A stretch of DNA of 64,000 nucleotides from an uncultured Steroidobacter sp. (GTDB lineage: Bacteria > Pseudomonadota > Gammaproteobacteria > Steroidobacterales > Steroidobacteraceae), in assembly GCF_937958065.1 (NCBI RefSeq), contig NZ_CALFXI010000051.1:1-64000 (forward strand), written 5' to 3'. Position 1 is the stretch's first letter. Every line of letters starts with the position of its first letter. The position numbers and the translations under genes are program-made. Below, piece by piece: positions 18,588 through 30,233 of this stretch. Below the pieces are notes generated by a model, which was not told the DNA's origin, made no database searches, and worked only from the letters and a program-made list of their open reading frames with translations.

Positions 18588-20003
18588 TCATTCGTCGTCC
18601 ATCGCCAGCTCTTTCAGCTTGCGAGTCAGAGTATTTCGGCCCCAGCCGAGCAGCTTTGCCGCTTCCTGGCGGCCGCCCTCCGCCTTACGCAAGGCGGCGC
18701 GGATCAGCGTGCGCTCGAACTCTGGCATGGCGTCGTCGAGCAGCGGAGTTTCACCGGCAGCCAGACGCTTTTCGGCCCAGTTGGTGAGCTGACGCGTCCA
18801 CTCGTCCTGCAGCTTCGCGGGTCCAGGCACGCCGCCCAGATCGCTGGGGATGTCCTCGGCTTTGATCTCTCGACCCGGTGCCGTGACCGTCAGGCGACGG
18901 CACGCATTCACCAGCTGGCGAACATTACCGGGCCAATCGAAGTTGGACAGCGCCGCCGCCGCTTCCGGCGTCAGCACCTTGGGCTCGACGCCCAGCTCCA
19001 CCGCGGCCTCGGTCAAGTAGTGCATCAGCAGCTCGGGAATATCCTCGCGACGCTGACGCAACGGCGGCACTTCGATACGAATCACGTTGAGGCGATGTAA
19101 CAAGTCCTCGCGGAACATGTTCTGCTTCACGCGCTCTTCCAGATCCTGGTGAGTGGCCGCGATCACTCGCACATCCACACGCACCGGCACCTGACCGCCG
19201 ACACGATAGAACTCGCCTTCCGCCAACACGCGCAGCAGGCGTGTCTGCAACTGCGGCGACATGTCACCGATTTCGTCGAGGAACAACGTGCCGCCATCGG
19301 CTTGCTCGAAACGCCCGCGACGCTGCGCGTCGGCGCCCGTGAACGAGCCTTTCTCGTGACCGAACAATTCGGACTCGAGCAGATCGGCCGTGAACGCCGA
19401 TGTGTTCAAAGCGATAAAAGCCTTGTTTGCGCGCGGGCTGTGCCGATGCAAAGCACGCGCAACTAGCTCCTTACCTGTACCGGATTCGCCAGTGATCAAC
19501 ACCGTCATGCTCGAGCGCGACAACCGGCCGATAGCGCGAAATACTTCCTGCATCGCCGGCGCCTGGCCGAGCATTTCCGGAATGCGGCGCGCTTCCGTCG
19601 AAGCTTCCTCCACGCGGGTCTTCTGCTGAGCCGCGCGACGCACCAGATCCACCGCTTGATCGATATCGAACGGCTTGGGCAAGTATTCGAACGCGCCGCC
19701 CTGATAGGCGGCGACCGCGCTGTCGAGATCGGAATGCGCCGTCATGACGATGACCGGCAGCTCGGGCTGGCTGTCACGAATCTCGGTCAGCAGCTCCAGG
19801 CCGCTGCGACCGGGCATGCGAATGTCAGTAATCAAAACATCGGGGCGATCCCGGCGCAGCGCTGCGAGCGCCGTGTCCGCATGATCAAAGGCCGTGGGGG
19901 CCATACCGCCCTGACGCAGCGCGCGCTCCAAAACCCAGCGGATGGAGGCGTCGTCGTCGACGAGCCAGACGTTAAGAGGCTTCACCGGTGTGGTCTGTAA
20001 CAT
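18588..20003 (-). CDS. ntrC: Nitrogen regulation response regulator NtrC
   Basis: 471 residues: a receiver domain (residues 8-125, LLITDIRMPG with the phospho-Asp), a sigma-54-activating AAA+ domain and a Fis-type helix-turn-helix. The AAA+ domain has Walker A GESGTGKE, the sigma-54 contact loop GSFTGA and Walker B GGTLFLDEIGDM. The helix-turn-helix is EAAKLLGWGRNTLTRKLKEL at the C-terminus. GSFTGA differs from the usual GAFTGA at one position. It overlaps ntrB by 32 bases. Its likely targets include the sites upstream of glnA, 3.6 kb away. Confidence 0.95.
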   Translation of the reverse strand: MLQTTPVKPLNVWLVDDDASIRWVLERALRQGGMAPTAFDHADTALAALRRDRPDVLITDIRMPGRSGLELLTEIRDSQPELPVIVMTAHSDLDSAVAAYQGGAFEYLPKPFDIDQAVDLVRRAAQQKTRVEEASTEARRIPEMLGQAPAMQEVFRAIGRLSRSSMTVLITGESGTGKELVARALHRHSPRANKAFIALNTSAFTADLLESELFGHEKGSFTGADAQRRGRFEQADGGTLFLDEIGDMSPQLQTRLLRVLAEGEFYRVGGQVPVRVDVRVIAATHQDLEERVKQNMFREDLLHRLNVIRIEVPPLRQRREDIPELLMHYLTEAAVELGVEPKVLTPEAAAALSNFDWPGNVRQLVNACRRLTVTAPGREIKAEDIPSDLGGVPGPAKLQDEWTRQLTNWAEKRLAAGETPLLDDAMPEFERTLIRAALRKAEGGRQEAAKLLGWGRNTLTRKLKELAMDDE

Positions 20004-21105
20004 GGAAGGGCAACAAAATAGTAAAAGTGGTTTGACCCGGCCTGCTCTCGAATTCGATCAGGCCGTCATGACGACTCACCAGGTCTTGCGCCACTGCCAG
20101 ACCAAGTCCAGTACCGTCGGCTCGCCCCGTGACGAGCGGATAAAACAAAGTGTCGCGCAGATGCTCGGGCACGCCGGGGCCGTTGTCCTCGAACTGCACG
20201 CTGGCGACGAGTCGATGACGACGCGCGCCGATGTTCACATTGGTGAGCGCACGAGTGCGCAACACCAGGCGGCCACCGCGACCATCGTTCTGAGCCGCGT
20301 TGTGCGCGAGCGCCTGCATGGCGTTCTTGCCCAGATTCAACATCGCCTGGATGATCAGATTCCGATCCAGATGCAAGGGCGGCAGACTCGGATCGTAATC
20401 GCGATCGATCACGACACCGGGCGGCGCGTCGGCCGCAAGCAGATGGCCCACGTGCTGGAGCAGCTCGTGGATGTTGATGGATTCCTTGCGAGGCAGATGG
20501 CCCGGGCCGAGCAACGTGTCGACCAGCGTCACGAGCCGGTCGGCTTCGCTGATGATGACCGTCGTGTATTCGCGCATCGACGCGTCGTCGAGCTGACGCG
20601 CCAGCAATTGCGCAGCACCTCGCAAGCCACCGAGTGGATTTTTGATCTCGTGCGCGAGCTGACGAATCATCAGCCGGCTGCCGCCGATCTGGGTCAGCAA
20701 CGCGGTTTCGCGCGTGATGCGCTGATGCTGAGTCGCATCGCTGATCTCGATGAGCACCGCGCCGGGCGCTCCGCTCTCCTCATAAGGAGCGACGGTGCAA
20801 TCGACGATGAGCTCGCCATCTCCGTAGATGGGGCGCAACGCCAGCTCACGTCGTGAAAATGGCCGCGAGGTGGTTGCCGCTCGATCGATGACTTCATCGA
20901 GCACAGCGGAGTCTTCCAGCAATTCAGCGAGCGGCCGGCCGCGCACTTGATTGCGACTGACGCCGAACAGCGCCTCGGCGGCAACGTTCAGATAAAGCAG
21001 CGAGCGTGTGCGATCCACGATCAGCACGCTGGTGCTGAGACTGTCGAGGATTCGCCCGGAGTCAGCCATGACGCTGGCCATGAGATGTGAGGGCTGCGCA
21101 GCCAT
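19972..21105 (-). CDS. ntrB: Nitrogen regulation sensor kinase NtrB
   Basis: A 377-residue soluble sensor kinase: a PAS domain (about 14-125), a dimerisation/phosphotransfer helix with H-box QLAHEIKNPLGG, and an ATPase with N-box LNLGKNAMQAL and G-boxes EDNGPGVP and GTGLGLA. It has no membrane segment, as expected for NtrB, which is controlled by PII. The start at 21105 is supported by AAGGG five bases upstream. It is coupled to ntrC by overlap. Confidence 0.95.
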   Translation of the reverse strand: MAAQPSHLMASVMADSGRILDSLSTSVLIVDRTRSLLYLNVAAEALFGVSRNQVRGRPLAELLEDSAVLDEVIDRAATTSRPFSRRELALRPIYGDGELIVDCTVAPYEESGAPGAVLIEISDATQHQRITRETALLTQIGGSRLMIRQLAHEIKNPLGGLRGAAQLLARQLDDASMREYTTVIISEADRLVTLVDTLLGPGHLPRKESINIHELLQHVGHLLAADAPPGVVIDRDYDPSLPPLHLDRNLIIQAMLNLGKNAMQALAHNAAQNDGRGGRLVLRTRALTNVNIGARRHRLVASVQFEDNGPGVPEHLRDTLFYPLVTGRADGTGLGLAVAQDLVSRHDGLIEFESRPGQTTFTILLPFHVTDHTGEAS

Positions 21106-21182
21106 TCGTGCCCTTCACCCTGACCGCGAGTGAGGGCACCACGCGACCGCTCGCTCGAGCGGCACGCGGGTGGAAACAAATG

Positions 21183-21878
21183 TTACTTGCCGGCCTTCGG
21201 CCCAGCGGCGGGCGCGGGCTTGGTGTTCACCGGCAAATTGGTGCGCGGATCGATCTGGGCCTTGCCGCCGTTCAGCGCTGCATAGCTCGGCTGCTGGGTC
21301 ACCGGCTTGTTGCCCGACGTACGCTTGGGCGGGTTGCGCAAGGCCGGTCCCACGGGCGGTTTCGAGAAGATCGTTTCCTGCCGCACATGGAAGGTCACGG
21401 GAGGCGTTTCTTGAATGGTCTTGCCGTTCTCGATGACCACCGCCTTCACGGTGTGCGTGCCGCGCGGCACGTCCGAGAACTCGTAATTCATTCCGTTCGG
21501 ATTGAAATCCGATACCGGCGCGCCGTCCAGATACAGCGCCACAGTATGACCCGGCCCGATCGCGGGCGTGGCCGACAATTGCACCGTGACTTTGCCGCCA
21601 GTGTTGATGATGGCCTGATCCTGCTGCGGACTCTCGACCACGAAGCGCGAGTAGGCCGGACCGGGTTTGGCCTTCGGCTCCTGCGACGCTGACGGCGTGT
21701 AAGAAGGCGGCGGACTCGCGGCACGATTGCCGCCGCTGCTCAGCTCCACTTTCTCCGCACCGGAGACGGGCTGATCCGAAAAGTGCGTGACCCCTTTTTC
21801 GTCCACCCACTTGTAAACGGTCTGACCGGCGAAGGCCGGTGCCGCCAGTGCGAGGAGAACATAAAGCGCCGTACGCAT
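21183..21878 (-). CDS. Exported DUF4124-domain protein
   Basis: 231 residues: a signal peptide (residues 1-18, ending AFAGQ), a DUF4124 domain (VYKWVDEKGVTHFSDQP), a Pro-rich linker, a beta-rich Ig-like section (about 90-190) and a Pro/Lys-rich tail. Genes of this type often lie between glnA and ntrB in related bacteria, but no function is established. ATG 21878 is the only start that gives a clean signal peptide. Confidence 0.8.
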   Translation of the reverse strand: MRTALYVLLALAAPAFAGQTVYKWVDEKGVTHFSDQPVSGAEKVELSSGGNRAASPPPSYTPSASQEPKAKPGPAYSRFVVESPQQDQAIINTGGKVTVQLSATPAIGPGHTVALYLDGAPVSDFNPNGMNYEFSDVPRGTHTVKAVVIENGKTIQETPPVTFHVRQETIFSKPPVGPALRNPPKRTSGNKPVTQQPSYAALNGGKAQIDPRTNLPVNTKPAPAAGPKAGK

Positions 21879-21919
21879 ATGTAATGAGCATAGCCGCTCC
21901 ACCTCGACCTGACAAAAGC

Positions 21920-21949
21920 GGTGACGGTGCATTTGTGATGCCCGTCACC
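21920..21949 (-). terminator. Probable terminator after glnA
   Basis: GGTGACGG and CCGTCACC form a stem, extended by GCAT/ATGC with one bulged base. On the minus strand it is followed by GCTTTTG. It lies about 105 bases downstream of the glnA stop. The short T-run makes it a modest intrinsic terminator, separating glnA from the DUF4124-ntrBC unit. Confidence 0.45.
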
Positions 21950-22054
21950 ATTGGCAAAACTGGCTCAGCGGCGCGCGCCGCCACTGCGGGTCCGGAGCTG
22001 AACGCCGGGTGGTGAGACCCGGCGTCCAACATGAACCGCCGCTGACTGCTGCAG

Positions 22055-23467
22055 TTAAACGCTGTAATACAGCTCGAACTCCAGCGGGTGCGTCGACATC
22101 CGCACCTTGGTCACTTCCTGCATCTTCAGCGCGATGTACGCATCGATCACGTCGTCGGTGAACACGCCACCGGCCTTCAGGAAGCCGCGATCCGCATCCA
22201 GCGCCTGCAGCGCCTGTTCCAGCGAGTAGCAGACTTCCGGAATGTTCTTCGCTTCTTCCGGCGGCAGGTCGTACAGATCCTTGTCCGCGGCTTCGCCCGG
22301 GTGGATCTTGTTCTGAATGCCGTCGAGGCCGGCCATCATCATGGCCGCGAACGCGAGGTACGGATTCGCGGTCGAATCCGGGAAGCGCACTTCGATACGA
22401 CGACCCTTCGGGTTCGCCACCCAGGGAATACGGATGGAAGCAGAACGATTGCGCGCGGAGTACGCCAGCATCACCGGCGCTTCGAAGTGCGGCACCAGGC
22501 GCTTGTAGCTGTTGGTGCTGGGGTTCGTGAACGCGTTGATGGCCCTGGCGTGCTTGATGATGCCGCCGATGTAATAGAGCGCCAGATCCGACAGGCCCGC
22601 GTACTTGTCGCCCGCGAACAGCGGCTTGCCGTCCTTCGAGATCGACTGGTGCACGTGCATGCCGCTGCCGTTGTCGCCGACGATGGGCTTGGGCATGAAA
22701 GTGGCGGTCTTGCCGTAGGCGTGCGCGACGTTGTGGATCGCGTACTTCAGCAGCTGCACTTCGTCGGCCTTCTTCACCAGCGTGTTGGCGTTCACGCCGA
22801 TTTCGCACTGGCCGGCGGTCGCCACTTCGTGGTGGTGCACCTCGACCTTCATGCCCAGCTCTTCGATCGCCAAACACATGGCCGAACGGATGTCCTGGAA
22901 GGAGTCGACCGGCGGGACCGGGAAGTAGCCGCCCTTGACGCCCGGACGGTGCGCCATGTTGCCGCCCTCGTAGGCCTTGCCCGACGACCAGGCCGCCTCG
23001 ATGGAATTGATCTCGAAGAACGACCCCTGCATGTTGGTGCCGTACTTCACGTCGTCGAAAATGAAGAATTCGTTTTCCGGGCCGAACAGCGCCTTGTCAC
23101 CGATGCCGGTGGACTTCAGGTACGCCTCGGCGCGCTTGGCGATCGAGCGCGGATCGCGCTCGTAACCCTGCATGGTCGAGGGCTCGAGCACGTCGCAGCG
23201 GATGATCAGCGTGGTCTCTTCGAAGAACGGGTCCAGGACCGCGGTGCTGGCATCGGGCATGAGCACCATGTCGGACTCGTTGATGCCCTTCCAGCCCGCA
23301 ATCGACGAGCCGTCGAACATCTTGCCGTCGTCGAAGAAGCTCTGGTCGACGGTGTGCGCCGGAACGGTCACGTGCTGCTCTTTGCCGCGAGTGTCCGTGA
23401 AGCGCAGATCAATGAACTTCACCTCCTTCTCTTTCAACATGCTGAGGACTTCAGCGGGGGTCGTCAT
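22055..23467 (-). CDS. glnA: Type I glutamine synthetase
   Basis: 470 residues. Makes glutamine from glutamate, ammonia and ATP as a dodecamer. Substrate and metal motifs include GPENEFFIFDD, NGSGMHVHQS and the NRSASIRIP block. KDLYDLPPEE carries the adenylylation Tyr (residue 399), marking the GSI-beta type controlled by GlnE. A sigma-54 promoter and NtrC-like sites lie upstream, so transcription should rise in nitrogen limitation. Confidence 0.97.
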   Translation of the reverse strand: MTTPAEVLSMLKEKEVKFIDLRFTDTRGKEQHVTVPAHTVDQSFFDDGKMFDGSSIAGWKGINESDMVLMPDASTAVLDPFFEETTLIIRCDVLEPSTMQGYERDPRSIAKRAEAYLKSTGIGDKALFGPENEFFIFDDVKYGTNMQGSFFEINSIEAAWSSGKAYEGGNMAHRPGVKGGYFPVPPVDSFQDIRSAMCLAIEELGMKVEVHHHEVATAGQCEIGVNANTLVKKADEVQLLKYAIHNVAHAYGKTATFMPKPIVGDNGSGMHVHQSISKDGKPLFAGDKYAGLSDLALYYIGGIIKHARAINAFTNPSTNSYKRLVPHFEAPVMLAYSARNRSASIRIPWVANPKGRRIEVRFPDSTANPYLAFAAMMMAGLDGIQNKIHPGEAADKDLYDLPPEEAKNIPEVCYSLEQALQALDADRGFLKAGGVFTDDVIDAYIALKMQEVTKVRMSTHPLEFELYYSV

Positions 23468-23601
23468 GAGTTCTCCTCCGGTAGACAGCGAGATTGAGAT
23501 GTCCCGGGCCGCTCGCCGCTACGACGCCAGGAGGTTGTTCAGGGCCATGGGCCATGGCTGAGTGTTGTTCGAGCTGGGCCCATCGAATCGCAGGTCAAAA
23601 T

Positions 23602-23617
23602 TGCAGGAACCATGCCA
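23602..23617 (-). promoter_or_regulatory. Sigma-54 promoter of glnA
   Basis: On the minus strand the sequence reads TGGCATG-GTTC-CTGCA. The consensus is TGGCACG-N4-TTGCA; two positions differ (T for C in the -24 box, C for T in the -12 box), and the GG and GC pairs have exact spacing. It lies about 135 bases before the glnA start, within the divergent glnA-glyQ gap. Confidence 0.7.
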
Positions 23618-23619
23618 GC

Positions 23620-23634
23620 GCACCGTCATGGCGC
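23620..23634. promoter_or_regulatory. NtrC-like binding site 1
   Basis: GCACCGTCATGGCGC matches the palindromic NtrC consensus GCACCA-N3-TGGTGC at 10 of 12 defined positions. It is adjacent to the sigma-54 -24 element, close for an activator, so it might act as a governor site or secondary site. Confidence 0.5.
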
Positions 23635-23712
23635 AAATGCTTGGAATTGATGGAGCGCCGCATAAAACGCTCCGACCCTACGCCCCAAATTGGAGCATAC
23701 CGACGGGGCCGT

Positions 23713-23727
23713 GCACCATAGGCGTGC
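23713..23727. promoter_or_regulatory. NtrC-like binding site 2 (enhancer)
   Basis: GCACCATAGGCGTGC matches the NtrC consensus GCACCA-N3-TGGTGC at 10 of 12 positions and sits within a longer GTGCAC...GTGCAC repeat. It is about 125 bases upstream of the expected glnA transcription start, a normal distance for an NtrC enhancer. Confidence 0.6.
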
Positions 23728-23825
23728 ACCGACAACTTCGCTCCGGCCCCAATCTGTAGCAGGCCAGGGTTTCACGGCTGTTGCGGACCGCGCCCCCTGA
23801 GACCTGGTACTCATCGAGCGCGGTT

Positions 23826-23851
23826 TTGGAACATAACCCGCACGGTATACT
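23826..23851 (+). promoter_or_regulatory. Weak candidate promoter for glyQ
   Basis: A good -10 hexamer TATACT lies at 23846-23851, 30 bases before the glyQ ATG. The upstream TTGGAA at 23826 is only 14 bases away, so the -35 call is uncertain. Confidence 0.3.
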
Positions 23852-23880
23852 CGCGCGCTTTTCCCCACGAACTGGACCCC

Positions 23881-24807
23881 ATGGCCCCACCGAAAGCCGT
23901 CGTCCCCCCGCGGACTTTTCAGGACCTGATTTTTGCCCTCCAGTCCTACTGGTCGCAGCAGGGTTGCGTGATCCTGCAGCCTTACGACATGGAGATGGGC
24001 GCAGGGACCTTTCACACGGCCACCCTGCTTCGGGCGGTAGGCCCGGAGCCGTGGAGCGCCGCCTATGTGCAGCCCTCGCGCCGGCCGACGGACGGCCGCT
24101 ATGGCGACAACCCGTTTCGTCTGCAGCACTACTACCAGTTCCAGGTGGTGCTGAAGCCCTCGCCTCCGAACATCGTCGATCTGTACCTCGGGTCGCTGGC
24201 CTCGCTCGGCTTCGATCCCCTCACCCACGACATCCGGCTGGTGGAGGACAACTGGGAATCGCCGACGCTGGGCGCCTGGGGCCTGGGTTGGGAAATCTGG
24301 CTCAACGGCATGGAAGTCACGCAGTTCACCTACTTCCAGCAGGTCGGCGGCCTGGATTGCAAGCCGGTGATGGGGGAGATCACCTACGGTCTGGAGCGCC
24401 TGGCGATGTATCTGCAGGGCGTGCAAAGCGTCTATGACCTGCTGTGGGCCGACGGTCCGCTGGGCCGCGTGACCTACGGCGACGTGTATCACCAGAACGA
24501 AGTGGAACAATCCAAATACAACTTCGAGCTGGCGGACACCGCGCTACTGTTCCGTCATTTCGACGATCACGAAGCCGCGTGCAAGAAGCTGCTCGAGAGC
24601 GGGCTCGCGCTGCCGGCGTATGAGCAGATGCTGAAGACCTCGCATACTTTCAACCTGCTCGATGCGCGCAAGGCCATTTCGGTCACCGAGCGCCAGCGCT
24701 TCATTCTGCGTGTGCGCGCGCTCGCGAAAGAAGTCGCCGAAACCTATTACAAGACCCGCGAGGCATTGGGTTTCCCCATGCTGAATCGCGCGGCTGCGGA
24801 AGTTTGA
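23881..24807 (+). CDS. glyQ: Glycyl-tRNA synthetase alpha subunit
   Basis: 308 residues. The catalytic subunit of the bacterial alpha2beta2 GlyRS that charges tRNA-Gly. The TFQDLIFALQSYWSQQGC start, the YVQPSRRPTDGRYGDNP block and the class-II motif 3 (GLERLAMYLQG) are highly conserved. It stands four bases before glyS. Divergent from glnA. Confidence 0.97.
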   Translation: MAPPKAVVPPRTFQDLIFALQSYWSQQGCVILQPYDMEMGAGTFHTATLLRAVGPEPWSAAYVQPSRRPTDGRYGDNPFRLQHYYQFQVVLKPSPPNIVDLYLGSLASLGFDPLTHDIRLVEDNWESPTLGAWGLGWEIWLNGMEVTQFTYFQQVGGLDCKPVMGEITYGLERLAMYLQGVQSVYDLLWADGPLGRVTYGDVYHQNEVEQSKYNFELADTALLFRHFDDHEAACKKLLESGLALPAYEQMLKTSHTFNLLDARKAISVTERQRFILRVRALAKEVAETYYKTREALGFPMLNRAAAEV

Positions 24808-24811
24808 GACC

Positions 24812-26893
24812 ATGAGCAAACGTGACTTTCTGGTCGAGATCGGCACCGAGGAATTGCCGCCGAAATCGTTGTTCACCCTGGCCGAGGCGTTTGCCGCCGG
24901 TGTGACCAAAGGGCTCGATGACGCCGCCATCAAACATGGCGATGTGAAGTGGTATGCCACGCCGCGTCGCCTGGCTGTGTTCGTCGCGGGCGTGGCGGAC
25001 CAACAGCCCGACCAGCAGATCAAACGTCAGGGTCCGGCGGTTGCGAATGCGTTCGGCCCCGATGGTCAGCCCACCAAGGCGGCCTTGGGATTTGCGGCGT
25101 CCTGCGGCGTGGCTGTCGATCAGCTGCTGCAGGTCGACGGTCCGAAAGGCAAGGTGCTGCAGTTCGAGGGGTCGAAGCAGGGCGCGGCGACGACTTCACT
25201 GTTGCCGGGCATCGTCAGTACATCGCTGGATAATCTGCCGATCGCGCGTCGCATGCGATGGGGCTCGGGGTCGCAGGAGTTCGTTCGTCCGGTGCACTGG
25301 GTCGTGATGCTGTTCGGTTCGAGCGTGGTCGAGGCCGAGATCCTCGGCATTCGCGCCGGCAAACAATCGCAGGGCCACCGGTTCCACGGACCGAAGCAGT
25401 TGGTGATCAGCAATCCCGCGAAATACGCCGAAGTGCTACTGCAGAAAGCGCACGTGGTGGCCGATGTCGGCGCCCGGCGTGAGCGCATTCGCGCCGAAGT
25501 GAATGCGATCGCCGACTCGATCGGCGGCCTGGCCGTGATCGAAGACTGGCTGCTCGATGAAGTCACGGCGCTGGTCGAATGGCCGGTGGCACTGTCGGGC
25601 CGCTTCGATGAAGAGTTCCTGAGGCTGCCGCAGGAAGTGCCGATCGCGACCATGCAGGACAATCAGCGGTACTTCCCGGTGCGCACGGCCGATGGGCAGC
25701 TGATGAACTACTTCATCACGGTTGCAAACATCGCCAGCCGCGACCCGGATCGGGTGCGCGACGGCAATGAACGCGTGGTCCGCCCTCGCCTCGCCGACGC
25801 GGCTTTCTTCTGGGACACCGATCGCAAGGAGCGTCTCGAAACGCGCTACGCGGCTCTGAAGTCGGTGACCTTCCAGGCGAAGCTCGGCTCGCTGGCCGAC
25901 AAGAGCACGCGCGTCGTGACGCTCGCACAGCGAATTGCCGAAAGCATCGGCGGCAGCGCCGAGCTCGCCGGCCGCGCGGCGAAGCTGAGCAAATGTGACT
26001 TGCTGTCCGCGATGGTGGGCGAGTTCCCCGAGCTGCAAGGCCTGATGGGCAAGTACTACGCCCAGCTCGATGGCGAGGACGCCGAAGTCGCCTCGGCCCT
26101 CGAGGAACAATATTGGCCGCGCTTCGCGGGCGACAAATTGCCCGCCACGAAGACCGGCATCTCGCTGTCGATCGCGGACAAGCTCGACACCATCGCCGGC
26201 ATTTTCAGCATCGGTCAGAAGCCGTCCGGCACCAAGGATCCTTATGGCCTGCGTCGCGCGGCATTCGGCATCCTGCGCACGGTCACCGAGCACAAGCTGG
26301 ATCTGGATCTGCGCCGGCTGGTGGATGGAGCCGTTTCGTTGCAGCCGGTCGCGGCGCCCGAGAACGTCGGCGAGGAGATCTGGGCTTACCTGATGGAGCG
26401 TTTGCGGTCCTCGTACCTGGAGGACACCAGCGGCCGGTCGATAACGACGGAAATGTTCGACGCCGTGCTGGCGAGCAAGCCGCAATCGACGCTGGATATC
26501 GATGTCCGCCTGCAGGCGCTGGAAACATTTCTAACGCTGCCCGAAGCCGCGAGCCTGGCCGCTGCGAACAAGCGCATCGGCAACATCCTGCGCAAGGCGA
26601 CTGGCGATCTTTCCGGGGTGGTGGAAATCGGTCAGTTCCGCGAGCCGGCGGAACGCCAGCTGTTCGACCACGTTGTTTCCATGGAGCGCGCGGTCAACCC
26701 GTTGTTCTCGCGCCGTGAGTACACCGGTGCCCTGACTCAGCTCGCCACCTTGAAAGACGACGTGGACCGTTTTTTCGATTCGGTGATGGTCATGGCGGAG
26801 GATCCGGAGGTGCGGGCGAATCGATTAGGCTTGCTGGTGCGCCTGCGCGGACTGTTCCTGCAGGTGGCCGATTTGTCACGACTGCCCGGGTGA
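24812..26893 (+). CDS. glyS: Glycyl-tRNA synthetase beta subunit
   Basis: 693 residues, the usual length for GlyS, which binds tRNA-Gly. The FLVEIGTEELPPKSL start, the REVPIATMQDNQRYFPV-like block (QEVPIATMQDNQRYF) and the GTKDPYGLRRAAFGILR segment are diagnostic. It ends with the anticodon-binding DALR-like domain. Confidence 0.97.
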   Translation: MSKRDFLVEIGTEELPPKSLFTLAEAFAAGVTKGLDDAAIKHGDVKWYATPRRLAVFVAGVADQQPDQQIKRQGPAVANAFGPDGQPTKAALGFAASCGVAVDQLLQVDGPKGKVLQFEGSKQGAATTSLLPGIVSTSLDNLPIARRMRWGSGSQEFVRPVHWVVMLFGSSVVEAEILGIRAGKQSQGHRFHGPKQLVISNPAKYAEVLLQKAHVVADVGARRERIRAEVNAIADSIGGLAVIEDWLLDEVTALVEWPVALSGRFDEEFLRLPQEVPIATMQDNQRYFPVRTADGQLMNYFITVANIASRDPDRVRDGNERVVRPRLADAAFFWDTDRKERLETRYAALKSVTFQAKLGSLADKSTRVVTLAQRIAESIGGSAELAGRAAKLSKCDLLSAMVGEFPELQGLMGKYYAQLDGEDAEVASALEEQYWPRFAGDKLPATKTGISLSIADKLDTIAGIFSIGQKPSGTKDPYGLRRAAFGILRTVTEHKLDLDLRRLVDGAVSLQPVAAPENVGEEIWAYLMERLRSSYLEDTSGRSITTEMFDAVLASKPQSTLDIDVRLQALETFLTLPEAASLAAANKRIGNILRKATGDLSGVVEIGQFREPAERQLFDHVVSMERAVNPLFSRREYTGALTQLATLKDDVDRFFDSVMVMAEDPEVRANRLGLLVRLRGLFLQVADLSRLPG

Positions 26894-26964
26894 GCGCGAA
26901 CGACAGTACACCGGCGTACTGGCCGGACACCGCTCCAGGGATGGCTGCTTGAGACGAGGTAGTG

Positions 26965-27723
26965 ATGCAGCTGCTGAGGTCGATTCTATTCACCACTGCG
27001 CTGTTTATCGGAACATTGCTTTATGCAGTGGTGGTACTGCTGTTCGGCTGGTTACCCAGCCAGAAGCTGTACGCGATCGCTCGCAGTTGGGGCCGCGTGA
27101 ACATGTGGCTCCTCGCGAAGCTTTGCGGTCTCACCTATACCGTCGAGGGCGTGGAGAACATTCCCCCGGGCGCGCACGTGTCCATGTGGAAACATTCCTC
27201 CGCATGGGAAACCATCGCGCAGGCTGCGGTCTTTCCGCCGCAGGCCTGGGTGCTCAAGCGCGAGCTGATGTGGATCCCGCTGGTCGGCTGGGCCGTCAAA
27301 TGCCTCAAGCCGATTGCCATCAATCGCAAGGCCGGCGCCGCGGCCGTCACGCAGGTGGTCGAGCAGGGCAAGCAGCGACTGCAGGAAGGCCTGTGGATTC
27401 TGATCTTCCCGGAAGGCACGCGCGTCGCGGTCGGTGAGAGTCGGAAATACGGCGTGAGCGGCTCGCTGCTCGCCTCGAAGGCGGGCTGCAAGATCATTCC
27501 GGTCGCTCACAACGCGGGTTACTTCTGGCCGCGTCGTGGCTGGGTGAAGAAACCGGGCACCATCCGCGTGGTCATCGGCCCGCCCATCGACGCCGCAGGT
27601 CGCGATCCTCGTGAGCTCAATGAAGAGGTGCGGACGTGGATCGAGAAGAAGCTGGCGACGCTCACACCCACCGGCGCCAACGGCGTCTCGGATGCCTCCG
27701 GCCGTCCGATCGCTGCTGGCTGA
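26965..27723 (+). CDS. plsC: 1-acyl-sn-glycerol-3-phosphate acyltransferase
   Basis: A 252-residue PlsC-type acyltransferase that makes phosphatidic acid. Two N-terminal hydrophobic segments precede the catalytic KHSSAWET motif (an H-x4-E variant of the usual H-x4-D, as in several proteobacterial PlsC). The second motif is FPEGTR. ATG 26965 follows GAGG at a good distance; a GTG at 26962 is equally in frame. Convergent with gyrB. Confidence 0.88.
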   Translation: MQLLRSILFTTALFIGTLLYAVVVLLFGWLPSQKLYAIARSWGRVNMWLLAKLCGLTYTVEGVENIPPGAHVSMWKHSSAWETIAQAAVFPPQAWVLKRELMWIPLVGWAVKCLKPIAINRKAGAAAVTQVVEQGKQRLQEGLWILIFPEGTRVAVGESRKYGVSGSLLASKAGCKIIPVAHNAGYFWPRRGWVKKPGTIRVVIGPPIDAAGRDPRELNEEVRTWIEKKLATLTPTGANGVSDASGRPIAAG

Positions 27724-27746
27724 TTCTTGAGAGAACCTTGAACATC

Positions 27747-27776
27747 GGGCGGCAGAAGCCTGGACCTCTGCCGCCC
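27747..27776. terminator. Bidirectional hairpin between plsC and gyrB
   Basis: A perfect 10-bp GC-rich stem (GGGCGGCAGA/TCTGCCGCCC) with a 10-base loop lies in the 67-base gap between convergent genes. TACATTAAAATTAA follows on the plus strand. It probably ends transcription from both sides. Confidence 0.6.
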
Positions 27777-27790
27777 TACATTAAAATTAA

Positions 27791-30205
<2,415 letters not shown>

Positions 30206-30233
30206 AGTCCGGCCTGAAATGAGTGCCGCGGGA

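Noticed and set aside
22088..23497. 469-codon open frame antisense to glnA
   Set aside because: Typical shadow frame in GC-rich DNA; composition is Arg/His/Val-rich and glnA is certain on the other strand.
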